The translations under genes and the position numbers were made by a program. A stretch of DNA of 64,000 bases. Source: Candidatus Gastranaerophilales bacterium (GTDB lineage: Bacteria > Cyanobacteriota > Vampirovibrionia > Gastranaerophilales > Gastranaerophilaceae). Below, in pieces: positions 24,817 to 32,771 of the stretch (its first letter is position 1; each line of letters starts with the position of its first letter). The stretch lies in NCBI GenBank assembly GCA_944323255.1, contig CALURU010000002.1:93803-157802 (forward strand), in the 5' to 3' direction. Under the pieces are notes generated by a model. It made no database searches, had not been told where the DNA came from, and worked only from the letters and a program-made list of their open reading frames with translations.

Positions 24817-26430
24817 TTAAAAATCTAACGTTCTTCCGCCTCTTGAAGCAGCAATATTTTCTTCGTTATCTTCACGTTTATAGTGCTTCATATCAGAAAT
24901 TTTTGTTGCTGAAACCGCTCTAACATTTGCCCATGCTCTAAGAGCAAGAATTTGTTCTCTCTGCGTCATTGAAAGCGGAACCGTATTTGCGATATTTTTT
25001 TCAAGATCTTCAAATCTTAACGGTCTGTTTTCAAAAAACGCATCACAAAGAGATGATACAACAACCTGTTCTATTTCTGACCCGATAAAACCTTCTGTCA
25101 TTTTAGCAAGCAAGGTGCAAATATTCTTTACTCCGGCAATTTCACTTGCGACTTCTTTGTCCTTGAGGCGTTTTTCCAGATGCAGTTTGAAAATTTCTTT
25201 TCTTTCAGCAAGTGTTGGAAGATCTACAAAAAATATTTCATCAAAACGTCCTTTTCTCAAAAGTTCAGGCGGAAGATTATTTATATTATTTGCTGTAGCG
25301 ATAACAAAAACAGGTGCTTCTTTTTCCTGCATCCACGTTAAAAACTGACCGAATATTCTTGAAGAAACTCCGCTGTCACCATTAGATCCGACTCCGCTTA
25401 AACCTTTTTCGATTTCATCTATCCAGAGAATTGAAGGAGCAACAGCTTCAGCTGTCGCAAGTGCTCTTCGCATATTTTCTTCCGAGCTTCCGACAAGACC
25501 GGAGAAAACTTTTCCGAAGTCCAGTTTCAAAAGCGGAAGCTGCCAGATTTTACTCATTGCTTTTGCTGTTAAACTCTTACCGCAGCCCGGAACTCCGGTT
25601 ACTAAAACACCTTTTGGTGCCGGAATGCAATATTTCTTTGCACTCTCCGACCAGGAATTATTTCTCTTTAAAAGCCAGTTTTTTAAATTATCCAAACCGC
25701 CTATATCTTTAAGAGAATAATCTGATTGGATAAATTCCAGAATACCGGATTTTTTTATTACCTGAACTTTTTCTTGCAAAATAACCGGCAAATCCTTTAT
25801 ATCAATTTTACCGTCATTAACCATAGCAAGAGCAAATGCACTTTCTGCTTCCTGTAAAGTAAGTCCTAAAGCTCCCTTGCACAATTTATCTTTGTCTTCG
25901 TCAGACAGATTGGCTTCTATTCCGGAATTCTGTTTTAACATGTTATCAAACTTCGCCCTTATTTCTTTCAAGTTAGGGAGCGGAAAATCAAAAATTGTAA
26001 TCTCTTTTTGCAGAGCTTCCGGTATAAGAAGTTCTGGTGAAATAAAAAATATAGTTTTTCTAAAAGTTCCAAGTTTTAAATCAGGAATAATATCTCTGAT
26101 TTTCCTTATTACATTATAGTCAGGAGCTCTGTTTTTAGGTCCGAAATTTACGTAAAAATCATATAAAATAAATACTGCATCTTTGTCGTATCTTCTAATA
26201 TATTCTAACATTTTACAAGGACAGGTTGTGTCAGCAATGGTTTTATTTGTTGTGTCATTGTGAAGTCCGTTTGTCTGAGTCCAGCTGAAAACCTCTCTCT
26301 CATATTTTACTTGCTTTACATCAGTTACAACAGACTTAATGTACTTTGTGACTCTGTCTTCTTCAAAAGTTGAAATATAAATAAGAGGAAATCTTGCTCT
26401 TATTAAGTTTGATAATTTGTATGCACACAT
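24817..26430 (-). CDS. ycf46: Ycf46-type AAA+ ATPase
   Basis: 537 residues. An N-terminal domain (1-230) with RARFPLIYISTFEEDRV is followed by an AAA+ module: Walker A GVPGCGKS (279-286), Walker B ILWIDEIEK (334-342), sensor 1 ATANNINNLPPE, arginine finger RKGRFDE (392-398). This matches Ycf46, conserved in cyanobacteria and red-algal plastids with poorly defined function. The family probably remodels a protein partner. Encoded with a radical SAM protein upstream and Ycf35-like and DUF2997 downstream. Confidence 0.9.
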   Translation of the reverse strand: MCAYKLSNLIRARFPLIYISTFEEDRVTKYIKSVVTDVKQVKYEREVFSWTQTNGLHNDTTNKTIADTTCPCKMLEYIRRYDKDAVFILYDFYVNFGPKNRAPDYNVIRKIRDIIPDLKLGTFRKTIFFISPELLIPEALQKEITIFDFPLPNLKEIRAKFDNMLKQNSGIEANLSDEDKDKLCKGALGLTLQEAESAFALAMVNDGKIDIKDLPVILQEKVQVIKKSGILEFIQSDYSLKDIGGLDNLKNWLLKRNNSWSESAKKYCIPAPKGVLVTGVPGCGKSLTAKAMSKIWQLPLLKLDFGKVFSGLVGSSEENMRRALATAEAVAPSILWIDEIEKGLSGVGSNGDSGVSSRIFGQFLTWMQEKEAPVFVIATANNINNLPPELLRKGRFDEIFFVDLPTLAERKEIFKLHLEKRLKDKEVASEIAGVKNICTLLAKMTEGFIGSEIEQVVVSSLCDAFFENRPLRFEDLEKNIANTVPLSMTQREQILALRAWANVRAVSATKISDMKHYKREDNEENIAASRGGRTLDF

Positions 26431-26458
26431 AGAATAATCCTTTTTTTTATTATTTATA

Positions 26459-27052
26459 TCATTTATTAAGAGTTGCTAAATCAATCTTTTGCAGTATCTC
26501 ATCAAAATTTCCCATTCCGTTCATAAAAATAACACCGTTTTTTGAGATATTTACTTCCACTTTATTTTTATATTTCTCAAAAATTTCTTCATTATACCTG
26601 TTTGTCAAAAAATGGTACCTTTGATTGGAAGAGCCGCACCAGGGACGGGAGTAATCAACAAGTTCAAGCTTAAATTCCCCATCGATTAATAGATCAATAT
26701 TATCGAGAAGAAGCCGATTTTTCTCTTCTTGTCTAAGTTCTTCCAATAAAAATCCACTAAAACATAAAACGCTCAACCCAAGCTTTTGAACCTCTTTCGC
26801 AATGAACCCAAGAGCTTCTGCCTGCTCAAAGGGCTCGCCGCCCAAGAATGTCACACCCTCAATATTTTTTTGTGACTTAATATCCTCAATAATATCTTCT
26901 ACATCAATTAAAATTCCACCGGTATGTGACCAGGTGTGGACTGCCTGACAGCCTTTGCAATGTCTCGAACACCCTTGAGTCCAAATACAATAACGAACTC
27001 CGGGCCCCTCAACTTTTGTTGTCTTTAAAATATTAAATACCCTTAATTTCAA
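26459..27052 (-). CDS. radical SAM activase-like protein (4Fe-4S)
   Basis: 197 residues, starting at TTG 27052. The cluster motif is CSRHCKGC (CxxxCxxC, about residues 29-36), followed by FLGGEPFEQ, the GGE motif that contacts SAM. Short length and GPGVRYCIWTQGC place it near the NrdG/PflA activase group. No ribonucleotide reductase or pyruvate formate-lyase is nearby; the neighbours are Ycf46 and small membrane proteins, so the substrate is unknown. It starts 8 bp after the tiny gene before it. Confidence 0.88.
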   Translation of the reverse strand: MKLRVFNILKTTKVEGPGVRYCIWTQGCSRHCKGCQAVHTWSHTGGILIDVEDIIEDIKSQKNIEGVTFLGGEPFEQAEALGFIAKEVQKLGLSVLCFSGFLLEELRQEEKNRLLLDNIDLLIDGEFKLELVDYSRPWCGSSNQRYHFLTNRYNEEIFEKYKNKVEVNISKNGVIFMNGMGNFDEILQKIDLATLNK

Positions 27053-27060
27053 TACAAACC

Positions 27061-27192
27061 CTACTTTTTTAAACCCGAAAAGAAATTTTCTTTTATAAAC
27101 TTATACAAATAAAATAATGATGCAAAAATTATTATACTCCAGAATAAACAAATTGAAATATTATTATCCAAATACCTGAAAGGCGAAAACAT
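27061..27192 (-). CDS. tiny 43-residue single-helix membrane protein
   Basis: ATG at 27192 follows the previous stop by one base (TAACATG), and the stop is 8 bp before the radical SAM start, so the frame is tightly packed in an operon. One hydrophobic helix (ISICLFWSIIIFASLFYLY) and a basic tail ending GLKK. No family recognised. Confidence 0.6.
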   Translation of the reverse strand: MFSPFRYLDNNISICLFWSIIIFASLFYLYKFIKENFFSGLKK

Positions 27193-27193
27193 G

Positions 27194-27370
27194 TTATTTC
27201 CTCATAAAAAATCTTATAATTTTTCTAATTGCATACTCCTCCGGGCAAGAAGCATCAGTCACATCTTTATCTTCATCATTAAACCTTGAATTTATCCAGG
27301 AAAAAAACATCCACCACCCAAAAACTCCTACTATTATTGTTGCAATAAGCTCAAAAAAAGAAAAATCCAT
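27194..27370 (-). CDS. small 58-residue membrane protein
   Basis: The ATG at 27370 directly abuts the stop codon of the preceding gene (TAA then ATG), with AAAGGAG 13 nt upstream inside that gene. Residues 3-23 form a membrane helix (FELIATIIVGVFGWWMFF); a short acidic region DEDKDVTD and a basic end IRKIIRFFMRK follow. Stop-start packing on both sides supports it as a real gene. Confidence 0.65.
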   Translation of the reverse strand: MDFSFFELIATIIVGVFGWWMFFSWINSRFNDEDKDVTDASCPEEYAIRKIIRFFMRK

Positions 27371-28132
27371 TTAAAAATCTATTCTCCTTTCTGTAGAATG
27401 TTTTTCAGCTTCCTGTTCAGGTTTTTGTCCTGTATAAATAATTTTTCTTAACTGTTGCTGCATATGCGTTTGAATATTTAAGTCTGCAAAAAATTCTTCC
27501 ACACTATTAAATCCGCCAACTTCATTACGCCTTTTTATCGCCTTTTTCGCCATTATAATGCTAACACCGGGAAGGGCTGTTAAATCTTCCTCTGTACAGT
27601 TATTAACATCTACACGATTCAGGTGAGCAGCAGGTGCAGTTGGTATTCTTTCTTCTACAGGTTTTTCAAATAATTTTTCTTCTATAATCAAGCTAAAACG
27701 CCTGCAATCCTCAAGAAGACCATCATATGATTTATTATAATTAAAGGCTTTGCAAAACATATTCCAAACTTCTTCCCAATCGTGAACATTGGATTTTAAA
27801 ACTTTAAAACATCTAAAAGCTCCGCCTTTTGTTTTTTCAAACCCCTCTATAGTCATTCCGTCCATACCAAGGGTTAAATAGCAATAAGAATTAGAAAGTT
27901 TTAAATCACGCCAAATGTCTTTATAAGGAGCAAGAAAAACTTTTGCCTTCTTTAGTGCAGTTTCTCTCCTGGAAGTTCGTCCATTCTCGACAGTTTTATG
28001 CGGAAGATAAAACTTGAAAAACAAAAATGCCGCAAATAGCATAAGCATTGTTATTGCGGTTGGAATAGGGGCTATGCTTAAAAGCATAAAGCAGCATGCA
28101 AATAATAAACCTATTATACGATATTGAATCAA
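27371..28132 (-). CDS. membrane protein with ComEA-like helix-hairpin-helix domain
   Basis: 253 residues. Two membrane helices at residues 3-42, a basic linker, a middle domain of about 100 residues, then helix-hairpin-helix motifs: VDVNNCTEEDLTALPGVS and KAIKRRNEVGGFNSVEEFF. This is the ComEA-type fold that binds DNA non-specifically during competence in other bacteria, but ComEA itself is shorter and has one anchor, and here it sits in an operon with LptF/G and the Ycf46 module. DNA binding at the inner membrane is plausible; a role in competence is not shown. Confidence 0.8.
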   Translation of the reverse strand: MIQYRIIGLLFACCFMLLSIAPIPTAITMLMLFAAFLFFKFYLPHKTVENGRTSRRETALKKAKVFLAPYKDIWRDLKLSNSYCYLTLGMDGMTIEGFEKTKGGAFRCFKVLKSNVHDWEEVWNMFCKAFNYNKSYDGLLEDCRRFSLIIEEKLFEKPVEERIPTAPAAHLNRVDVNNCTEEDLTALPGVSIIMAKKAIKRRNEVGGFNSVEEFFADLNIQTHMQQQLRKIIYTGQKPEQEAEKHSTERRIDF

Positions 28133-28145
28133 TACAGACTCTCCT

Positions 28146-29273
28146 TTAACATATTGTAAATACTTTTCTGTAGTACAAACCGGCTCCTGCTATAGATAAT
28201 ATTATATCCGGCATGAAAGCTGCTAGTACAGGAGGTAAAGAACCTGCTTCTCCAAAAGAAATAGAGAGAGCCCTTACAAGATAATACGCAAAGATTATTA
28301 AAATGCTAAACAGGAAACCTCTGTTATATCTTACTCTCGGCGGAGTAATCGCAAGTGGTACACCTATTAAAACCAGTACAACCGTTGTTATAGGTAATGC
28401 AATTTTATCAAATAAGCTGATTTCCAATTCCTGTCTATCTTCTATATCAGGTTTTGAAAGTACTTTACACAACTGTATAAAGTTATGCTGGTTTGCAAGA
28501 TTTTTATCTAATTCTTTTGATAAATCCATGCCAAATTTTACATCTGTATTTTCAAAGAGAGTTGTGTCGAGAGTTTTACCACTGTCGGTTACCGTATAAA
28601 TTGCGCCCTTTTGAAAGCTCCAGCCCCCGGGAGTTGTAGCACCTTCTCTTGCTTGAAGAATTTGAATAGTTCCATCTTTGGAAGCATCTAAAACGGTTAT
28701 ATTGTGTAAAACTCCGTCTGTAGAATCTCCGACATAAAACAGTCTTTTTAAAAGACCATTTTCTTTGGTTTCTTTAAATGTAAAGTTTTGCTTTCCTTCT
28801 GGTACATTTTTCTGGCTGAAAGCAACTCCGGCAAGTTTTGTAGACAGTCTAGTAGAAAAAGGAACAACCGTTTCATTGATAACAAAGCTTACGCAGGACA
28901 TAACAATCGCAAAAATAAAAATAGGTTTTGCAATACGGTTAAGCCCGATGCCGCAGGCACGCATTACCGTGATTTCAGAATTCAAACTCAAGCCGTTAAG
29001 CGTCATAACCGTTGCAAGCAATACACCCATCGGAATTGTCATTACAAAAACCTCCGGCAAGTGAAGAATAATCATCAATATTGCATACTTAAACGGGATT
29101 CCGTACATTGAAATCTGTTTGATTAAAGTGATAAAAGTATCTGACGCAAATATGATAGAAGTAAATACAAGCACACCCATTAAAAACATCTCAATTACCT
29201 GCTTGAGGATGTATTTATCCAGATGTGTCATATTTTGTAATTTATAAATTAGATTCTTAATTAACTTTTTCAT
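28146..29273 (-). CDS. LptF/LptG family LPS export permease
   Basis: 375 residues with six membrane helices in two blocks of three (about 20-130 and 290-370), separated by a periplasmic beta-rich domain (140-270), the YjgP/YjgQ layout. With LptB it pumps lipopolysaccharide to the Lpt bridge. The TIPMGVLLATVMTLNGLSLNSE segment before the coupling helix is typical. First visible gene of the operon leading to the radical SAM and Ycf46 genes. LptF and LptG cannot be told apart from this alone. Confidence 0.93.
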   Translation of the reverse strand: MKKLIKNLIYKLQNMTHLDKYILKQVIEMFLMGVLVFTSIIFASDTFITLIKQISMYGIPFKYAILMIILHLPEVFVMTIPMGVLLATVMTLNGLSLNSEITVMRACGIGLNRIAKPIFIFAIVMSCVSFVINETVVPFSTRLSTKLAGVAFSQKNVPEGKQNFTFKETKENGLLKRLFYVGDSTDGVLHNITVLDASKDGTIQILQAREGATTPGGWSFQKGAIYTVTDSGKTLDTTLFENTDVKFGMDLSKELDKNLANQHNFIQLCKVLSKPDIEDRQELEISLFDKIALPITTVVLVLIGVPLAITPPRVRYNRGFLFSILIIFAYYLVRALSISFGEAGSLPPVLAAFMPDIILSIAGAGLYYRKVFTIC

Positions 29274-29317
29274 AAGCTCTTTTAATATATTATATCAAAA
29301 AGGTTTTACAGGGCAAA

Positions 29318-29440
29318 GGGGGGGGTAAATGTATTGAGTTGATAAGTGGAGCTACAAGTTTAGCGTTCTTGTATGCGGGGTAAATGTATTGAGTTGGTAA
29401 GTGGAGCTACAAGTTTAGCATCTTTAGTGCGGGGGCATTA
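29318..29440 (+). repeat. 55-bp tandem repeat with poly-G head (left flank of MFS region)
   Basis: G8-TAAATGTATTGAGTTG, then AAGTGGAGCTACAAGTTTAG, repeated once after 55 bp (second copy head at 29377). A related 2.5-copy version in the same orientation lies at 31222-31370, beyond the MFS gene. The stretch 29274-29730 has no gene; it holds this array and other repeats. Confidence 0.9.
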
Positions 29441-29563
29441 AAAATATTGTGCGTTAATCTGAGTCCGACAACAATATAGGGGCGAAGAATCTCTATAACT
29501 TTTCCAAAACGAGATTCTTCGGACTCACGTCCTCAGAATGACAGCACGTTTAGAAGTCTTGCT

Positions 29564-29674
29564 AACCCTCACCCCTTGAGGGAGAGGGTAGAATTTCTTA
29601 GCGAACTGTGTGAGCTTAGAAATTCGGGTGTGGGGTTTAATCTTAGAAAGAGTTATTGTCAGGTAAAACCTGAC
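29564..29674. repeat. palindromic repeat plus GTCAGGT hairpin
   Basis: CTCACCCCTTGAGGGAGAGG followed by GAATTTCTTAGC ... CTTAGAAATTC (to 29637): the intergenic counterpart of the insert in trmFO. Then GTCAGGT-aaa-ACCTGAC with CTAC at 29658-29678, a second repeat type also present at 42574-42590 and, inverted, at 63727-63743. Confidence 0.85.
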
Positions 29675-29730
29675 CTACATATTCTTTTTATTGTTGGGCA
29701 TACTTGTCCAAGACTAAACCAACTAGATAT

Positions 29731-29928
29731 TTAACTTTCCCAGCGGATATTCCGTTTTATTACCTTTGCAGGAGTCCCTGCTATAATGGTATTTTGCTCT
29801 TCAAATTTATGTGTTACAAATGAATTTGCTCCAACGACACAGCCATCAGGAATAACAGCCCCTTTGTGTACAGAAGCATTTCTTCCTATCCAGACATGCT
29901 TGCCAAGTTTTAGAATACATAAAAATTT
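29731..29928 (-). pseudogene. C-terminal remnant of a hexapeptide-repeat acyltransferase
   Basis: The open frame reads LGKHVWIGRNASVHKGAVIP and ends AGTPAKVIKRNIRWES, the left-handed beta-helix end of a CatB/WbbJ-type O-acetyltransferase. There is no start codon: the frame meets a stop at 29929 within a palindromic repeat (29921-29970) that replaces the 5' part of the gene. About 65 codons remain of an expected 150-220. Confidence 0.8.
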
Positions 29929-29997
29929 CTATAACTTAGAAATTCTCTCGCCCCTTTGGGGAGAGAGTTAGAGAGAGGGGCTGATTTTTATTATTTC

Positions 29998-31158
29998 TTA
30001 TTCTTTCTCTGTCTCTTTCAAGTACCTTACAAAATAAGATGAAACAGCAGGAATTATGCTTAGAACAACTAGTACATTTATAATACCAAATTTCTGTGCA
30101 ATGCCGCCTAAAACGGACATACAAAGAGCAATCACCCCGACACAAAAACCATTAATAAATCCTGCCACAATACTTTTATACTCAGGTAAAATCTTTTGTG
30201 CCCAGACCATGGTCACAGGCTGTGCAAGCATTGTAGTAAATCCGATTATGAAAAATACTCCAAGCGCAGCAATAGGATATGTTTTGTGAATTAGCCCAAA
30301 CAGTATCATCATTGGGAATGTTGCCCACATTGAAAAATAAATTACAGGCTTAGAGCCGAAAATCCGCTCTGCGTGAGGGCTCAAAAATGACCCGAGTGCG
30401 CCTGCAAATACAAACAAGAATAGTGCAAAACCTATATAAAACGGAGAACAGCCCATAGACTTCCACAAAAACGGAAGCAAAATGCATGAACTGTTTGTAA
30501 TAAGAGATTTCATCATTGCGACAAGCATCAGATAATTCATCTGCCTGTTGCCCAGAATTTCTCTAAATGATTTTATAAAATCCTTATGTCTCGGCTTTTT
30601 TTCAATCTTAGATAATTTAGGTACAAAAAAGAACATTAAAGCAGCAAGAGTTAATCCGAAAATTGAAGTATAAGAAATCATATCAAGCCCGAGTACCTGG
30701 GTAATTAAAGCTGCAAGCAGAGGTCCGAAGGCAAACCCCAGAGAGCCCATACTCATAAAAACGCCCATTGTTGTCGGACATTCTTTCCCCGCAAAATAGT
30801 TTACAAACCCCATCGCCTGCGGGTGGAAAAAGCTTCCGCCGATACTTCCGAGTATCATAAACAGTAATAAAACAGGTATACTAGGAGCTGCCGGAGTTAG
30901 CGGAATAAATAATGATGCCAGTATCAGTCCCCAGAAAATAAAAAATCTTTTCAGGATATTGTCAGCAAAGAATCCAAAAATAGGCTGCATCATAGAAGAA
31001 CAAATATGAGAAATACTTATGACAATAGTTGCTATTGCCATTGAAAATCCGAGTTTTGCGGCAATAAACGGCATAATCGGGTTCAAAAAACCGCTGTAGA
31101 CATCCGCAAATAAATGCGCAAGCGATAACCATAAAATTGCACTCTTTGTATTTTTCAT
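29998..31158 (-). CDS. MFS transporter, Fsr (fosmidomycin resistance)-like
   Basis: 386 residues from ATG 31158, with AAGGA six nt upstream; the longer frame to 31218 adds an unlikely Cys-rich leader. Twelve membrane helices. The pattern SLAHLFADVYSGFLNPIMPF and the loop GFFADNILKR match the Fsr-like MFS branch, which exports fosmidomycin and related small molecules. It stands alone between two copies of the 55-bp poly-G repeat and next to an acyltransferase remnant, which suggests an accessory or rearranging segment. The real substrate is unknown. Confidence 0.88.
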   Translation of the reverse strand: MKNTKSAILWLSLAHLFADVYSGFLNPIMPFIAAKLGFSMAIATIVISISHICSSMMQPIFGFFADNILKRFFIFWGLILASLFIPLTPAAPSIPVLLLFMILGSIGGSFFHPQAMGFVNYFAGKECPTTMGVFMSMGSLGFAFGPLLAALITQVLGLDMISYTSIFGLTLAALMFFFVPKLSKIEKKPRHKDFIKSFREILGNRQMNYLMLVAMMKSLITNSSCILLPFLWKSMGCSPFYIGFALFLFVFAGALGSFLSPHAERIFGSKPVIYFSMWATFPMMILFGLIHKTYPIAALGVFFIIGFTTMLAQPVTMVWAQKILPEYKSIVAGFINGFCVGVIALCMSVLGGIAQKFGIINVLVVLSIIPAVSSYFVRYLKETEKE

Positions 31159-31221
31159 TTTTATCCTTCCCAGTCTGTAACAACATACATTATATCCACA
31201 CGGGTAAAAAATTAGCAAATC

Positions 31222-31370
31222 TGGGGGGTAAATGTATTTGAGTTGATAAGTGGAGCTACAAGTTTGGCGTTCTTGTATGGGGGGGAAATGTATTGAGTTG
31301 GTAAGTGGAGCTATAAGTTTGGTGTGAGGAGTAGGGGAAATGTATTGAGTTAGTGAATAGTGAATAGAGT
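31222..31370 (+). repeat. 55-bp repeat array, right flank of MFS region
   Basis: G6-TAAATGTATTTGAGTTG, then G7-AAATGTATTGAGTTG and a third partial head GGGGAAATGTATTGAG, with GTGGAGCTACAAG or GTGGAGCTATAAG between. Direct orientation relative to 29318-29440. The rest of the gene-free stretch to 31588 holds a degenerate TCAGGCAAAACCCGACCTAC copy and two TTTACCCC motifs (31476, 31550). Confidence 0.88.
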
Positions 31371-31588
31371 TGTTAACAAGAATGTAAATCAGGCAAAACC
31401 CGACCTACATTCTTTAATCTTCGCCTCACTCCTCACCCTTCACCCTTCACATACTATAATACCCAATACATTTACCCCGTGATGGCACTAAACCTGCAAC
31501 ATTCTATTCACTATTCACTATTCCCTGCTCACTATTCACTAATATTTATTTACCCCCTCCCCGCCAAATTGATAAATGATTAACATAG

Positions 31589-31597
31589 TGTTATAAT
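31589..31597 (+). promoter_or_regulatory. extended -10 promoter, possibly leaderless transcript
   Basis: TGTTATAAT is a perfect extended -10. It ends only 6 nt before the ATG at 31604, so transcription would start at or beside the start codon. No ribosome-binding site is present between them. Confidence 0.55.
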
Positions 31598-31603
31598 GGG
31601 TGC

Positions 31604-31918
31604 ATGAGTTCGGAAGCTGAAGATAAAAACTTAAAGATGGTAGGGCTGGAACTCATGTTCCTTACCCCGGAAAAGTACAGCCACGAAGACGGTATTACTG
31701 CTGTTGAACTGGCCAAGTTAGTTGACCTGCCTTTAGAAGAAGTTAAGAAAAAACTCCAGATCCTCAAAGATAAAAACATTGTACGTGTAAAAGGAATTAA
31801 TCCTAAATACTGGAAATTTGACGAATACAACTTTCAGCGCCTTGATGACGATGATGATATATTCCACCTTTTATGCAATTTTGAAGATGTAGACTTTGAC
31901 AGATATTTTTCTTATTGA
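31604..31918 (+). CDS. small winged-helix-like protein
   Basis: 104 residues. Residues 20-70 (GITAVELAKLVDLPLEEVKK, LKDKNIVRVKG) read like a winged helix-turn-helix of the MarR/ArsR general type; the tail is acidic (DDDDDIFHLL). No family name can be given. Its mRNA appears leaderless. It overlaps the convergent gene at 31912 by 7 nt. Confidence 0.65.
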   Translation: MSSEAEDKNLKMVGLELMFLTPEKYSHEDGITAVELAKLVDLPLEEVKKKLQILKDKNIVRVKGINPKYWKFDEYNFQRLDDDDDIFHLLCNFEDVDFDRYFSY

Positions 31919-32118
31919 TTACCTTTATTTTGCCAGACCTCTATAAAATATTCAATAGAGCGGTCGTGTTTAAGCTCAGCCCATTTAGGGAAAAAGCAGC
32001 CCGGAATTTCTCCCACTTCTCTGTGATGTCTTACGCATTCGCAGCAAATTCCACGATTAGCGCACTTTGTAGCCGAACAGGTACACTCTAATATATTCTC
32101 ATCTCTCTTGCATTCCAT
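31912..32118 (-). CDS. DUF6485-like cysteine-rich protein
   Basis: 68 residues with a compact cysteine series: C-x-C near residue 12, CANRGICCECVRHH, then GCFFP and a final DRSIEYFIE. The pattern of metal-binding cysteines followed by G-x-x-P-x-CFFP matches the DUF6485 family as I remember it. Probably binds zinc or an iron-sulfur cluster. Function unknown. Confidence 0.7.
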   Translation of the reverse strand: MECKRDENILECTCSATKCANRGICCECVRHHREVGEIPGCFFPKWAELKHDRSIEYFIEVWQNKGNQ

Positions 32119-32207
32119 AATTATTCCCCTTGTTTTAATACCAAACCCTCACTAGCAGCTGTAGTTTTCGCACAAAAGCCCAAACACACCTGCTCCAACT
32201 TCGCCTT

Positions 32208-32771
32208 TCACTTCGTTTCTCGGAGAGGGACTCTTTTGCTGAACTCGCAGCCGCAATAGTTTTGCCTGTAGATTCCCAAATCCTTTGACAGCCTGTTAGT
32301 TTTCAAAAACCCGTCTTTTTTCTTAAAATCTATTGCAATATATTCAATTCCGTCCTCAAGGCTTTTACCGATTTCGGTAATTTTAGCAAAATTCTTGTGA
32401 GGACTTATAACCAGCGAAGTTGTAAAATACTTTATACCAAGTTCTTTTGCTTTGTCTGCAGCCTCCTGTAAACGCATTTTTATACAAAAATCACAACGTT
32501 TTCCCCGCTCGGGCTCATTTTCCAAACCTCTAACAGCTTCTAAAAAATCTTCATGTCTGTACTCTTCCGCTATCAAATCTACCCAATGGTACATGCAGAC
32601 AACTTTTTGCGCTTCAAGTCTGCGCTCGTATTCTTCTTTTGTATCAAGATTCGGATTACAAAAATAAACAACAGGTTCATATCCCATTTCTTTTAATAAA
32701 GAAATGGGATATCCTGAACAAATACCGCAGCATGCGTGTATTAAAATTTTTTTATTTGTGCTTTGCTCCAT
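32208..32771 (-). CDS. queH: epoxyqueuosine reductase QueH
   Basis: Converts epoxyqueuosine to queuosine in tRNA, the non-cobalamin alternative to QueG. The metal-binding cysteines are in HACCGICSGYP and RCDFCIKMRL, and the C-terminal NYCGCEFS is conserved. 187 residues. The last residues, VPLRETK, and the stop codon are encoded by a dispersed repeat (GTCCCTCTCCGAG...), so the native C-terminus seems replaced. It overlaps the VKOR gene by 20 nt. Confidence 0.93.
   Translation of the reverse strand: MEQSTNKKILIHACCGICSGYPISLLKEMGYEPVVYFCNPNLDTKEEYERRLEAQKVVCMYHWVDLIAEEYRHEDFLEAVRGLENEPERGKRCDFCIKMRLQEAADKAKELGIKYFTTSLVISPHKNFAKITEIGKSLEDGIEYIAIDFKKKDGFLKTNRLSKDLGIYRQNYCGCEFSKRVPLRETK

Noticed and set aside
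27061..28132. Competence (ComEA) operon
   Set aside because: The HhH protein is longer with two membrane helices and no comEC or comF is near; only the domain resemblance stands.
29786..29971. + strand ORF at the acyltransferase remnant
   Set aside because: The minus strand carries the recognisable hexapeptide repeat; the + frame is its antisense.
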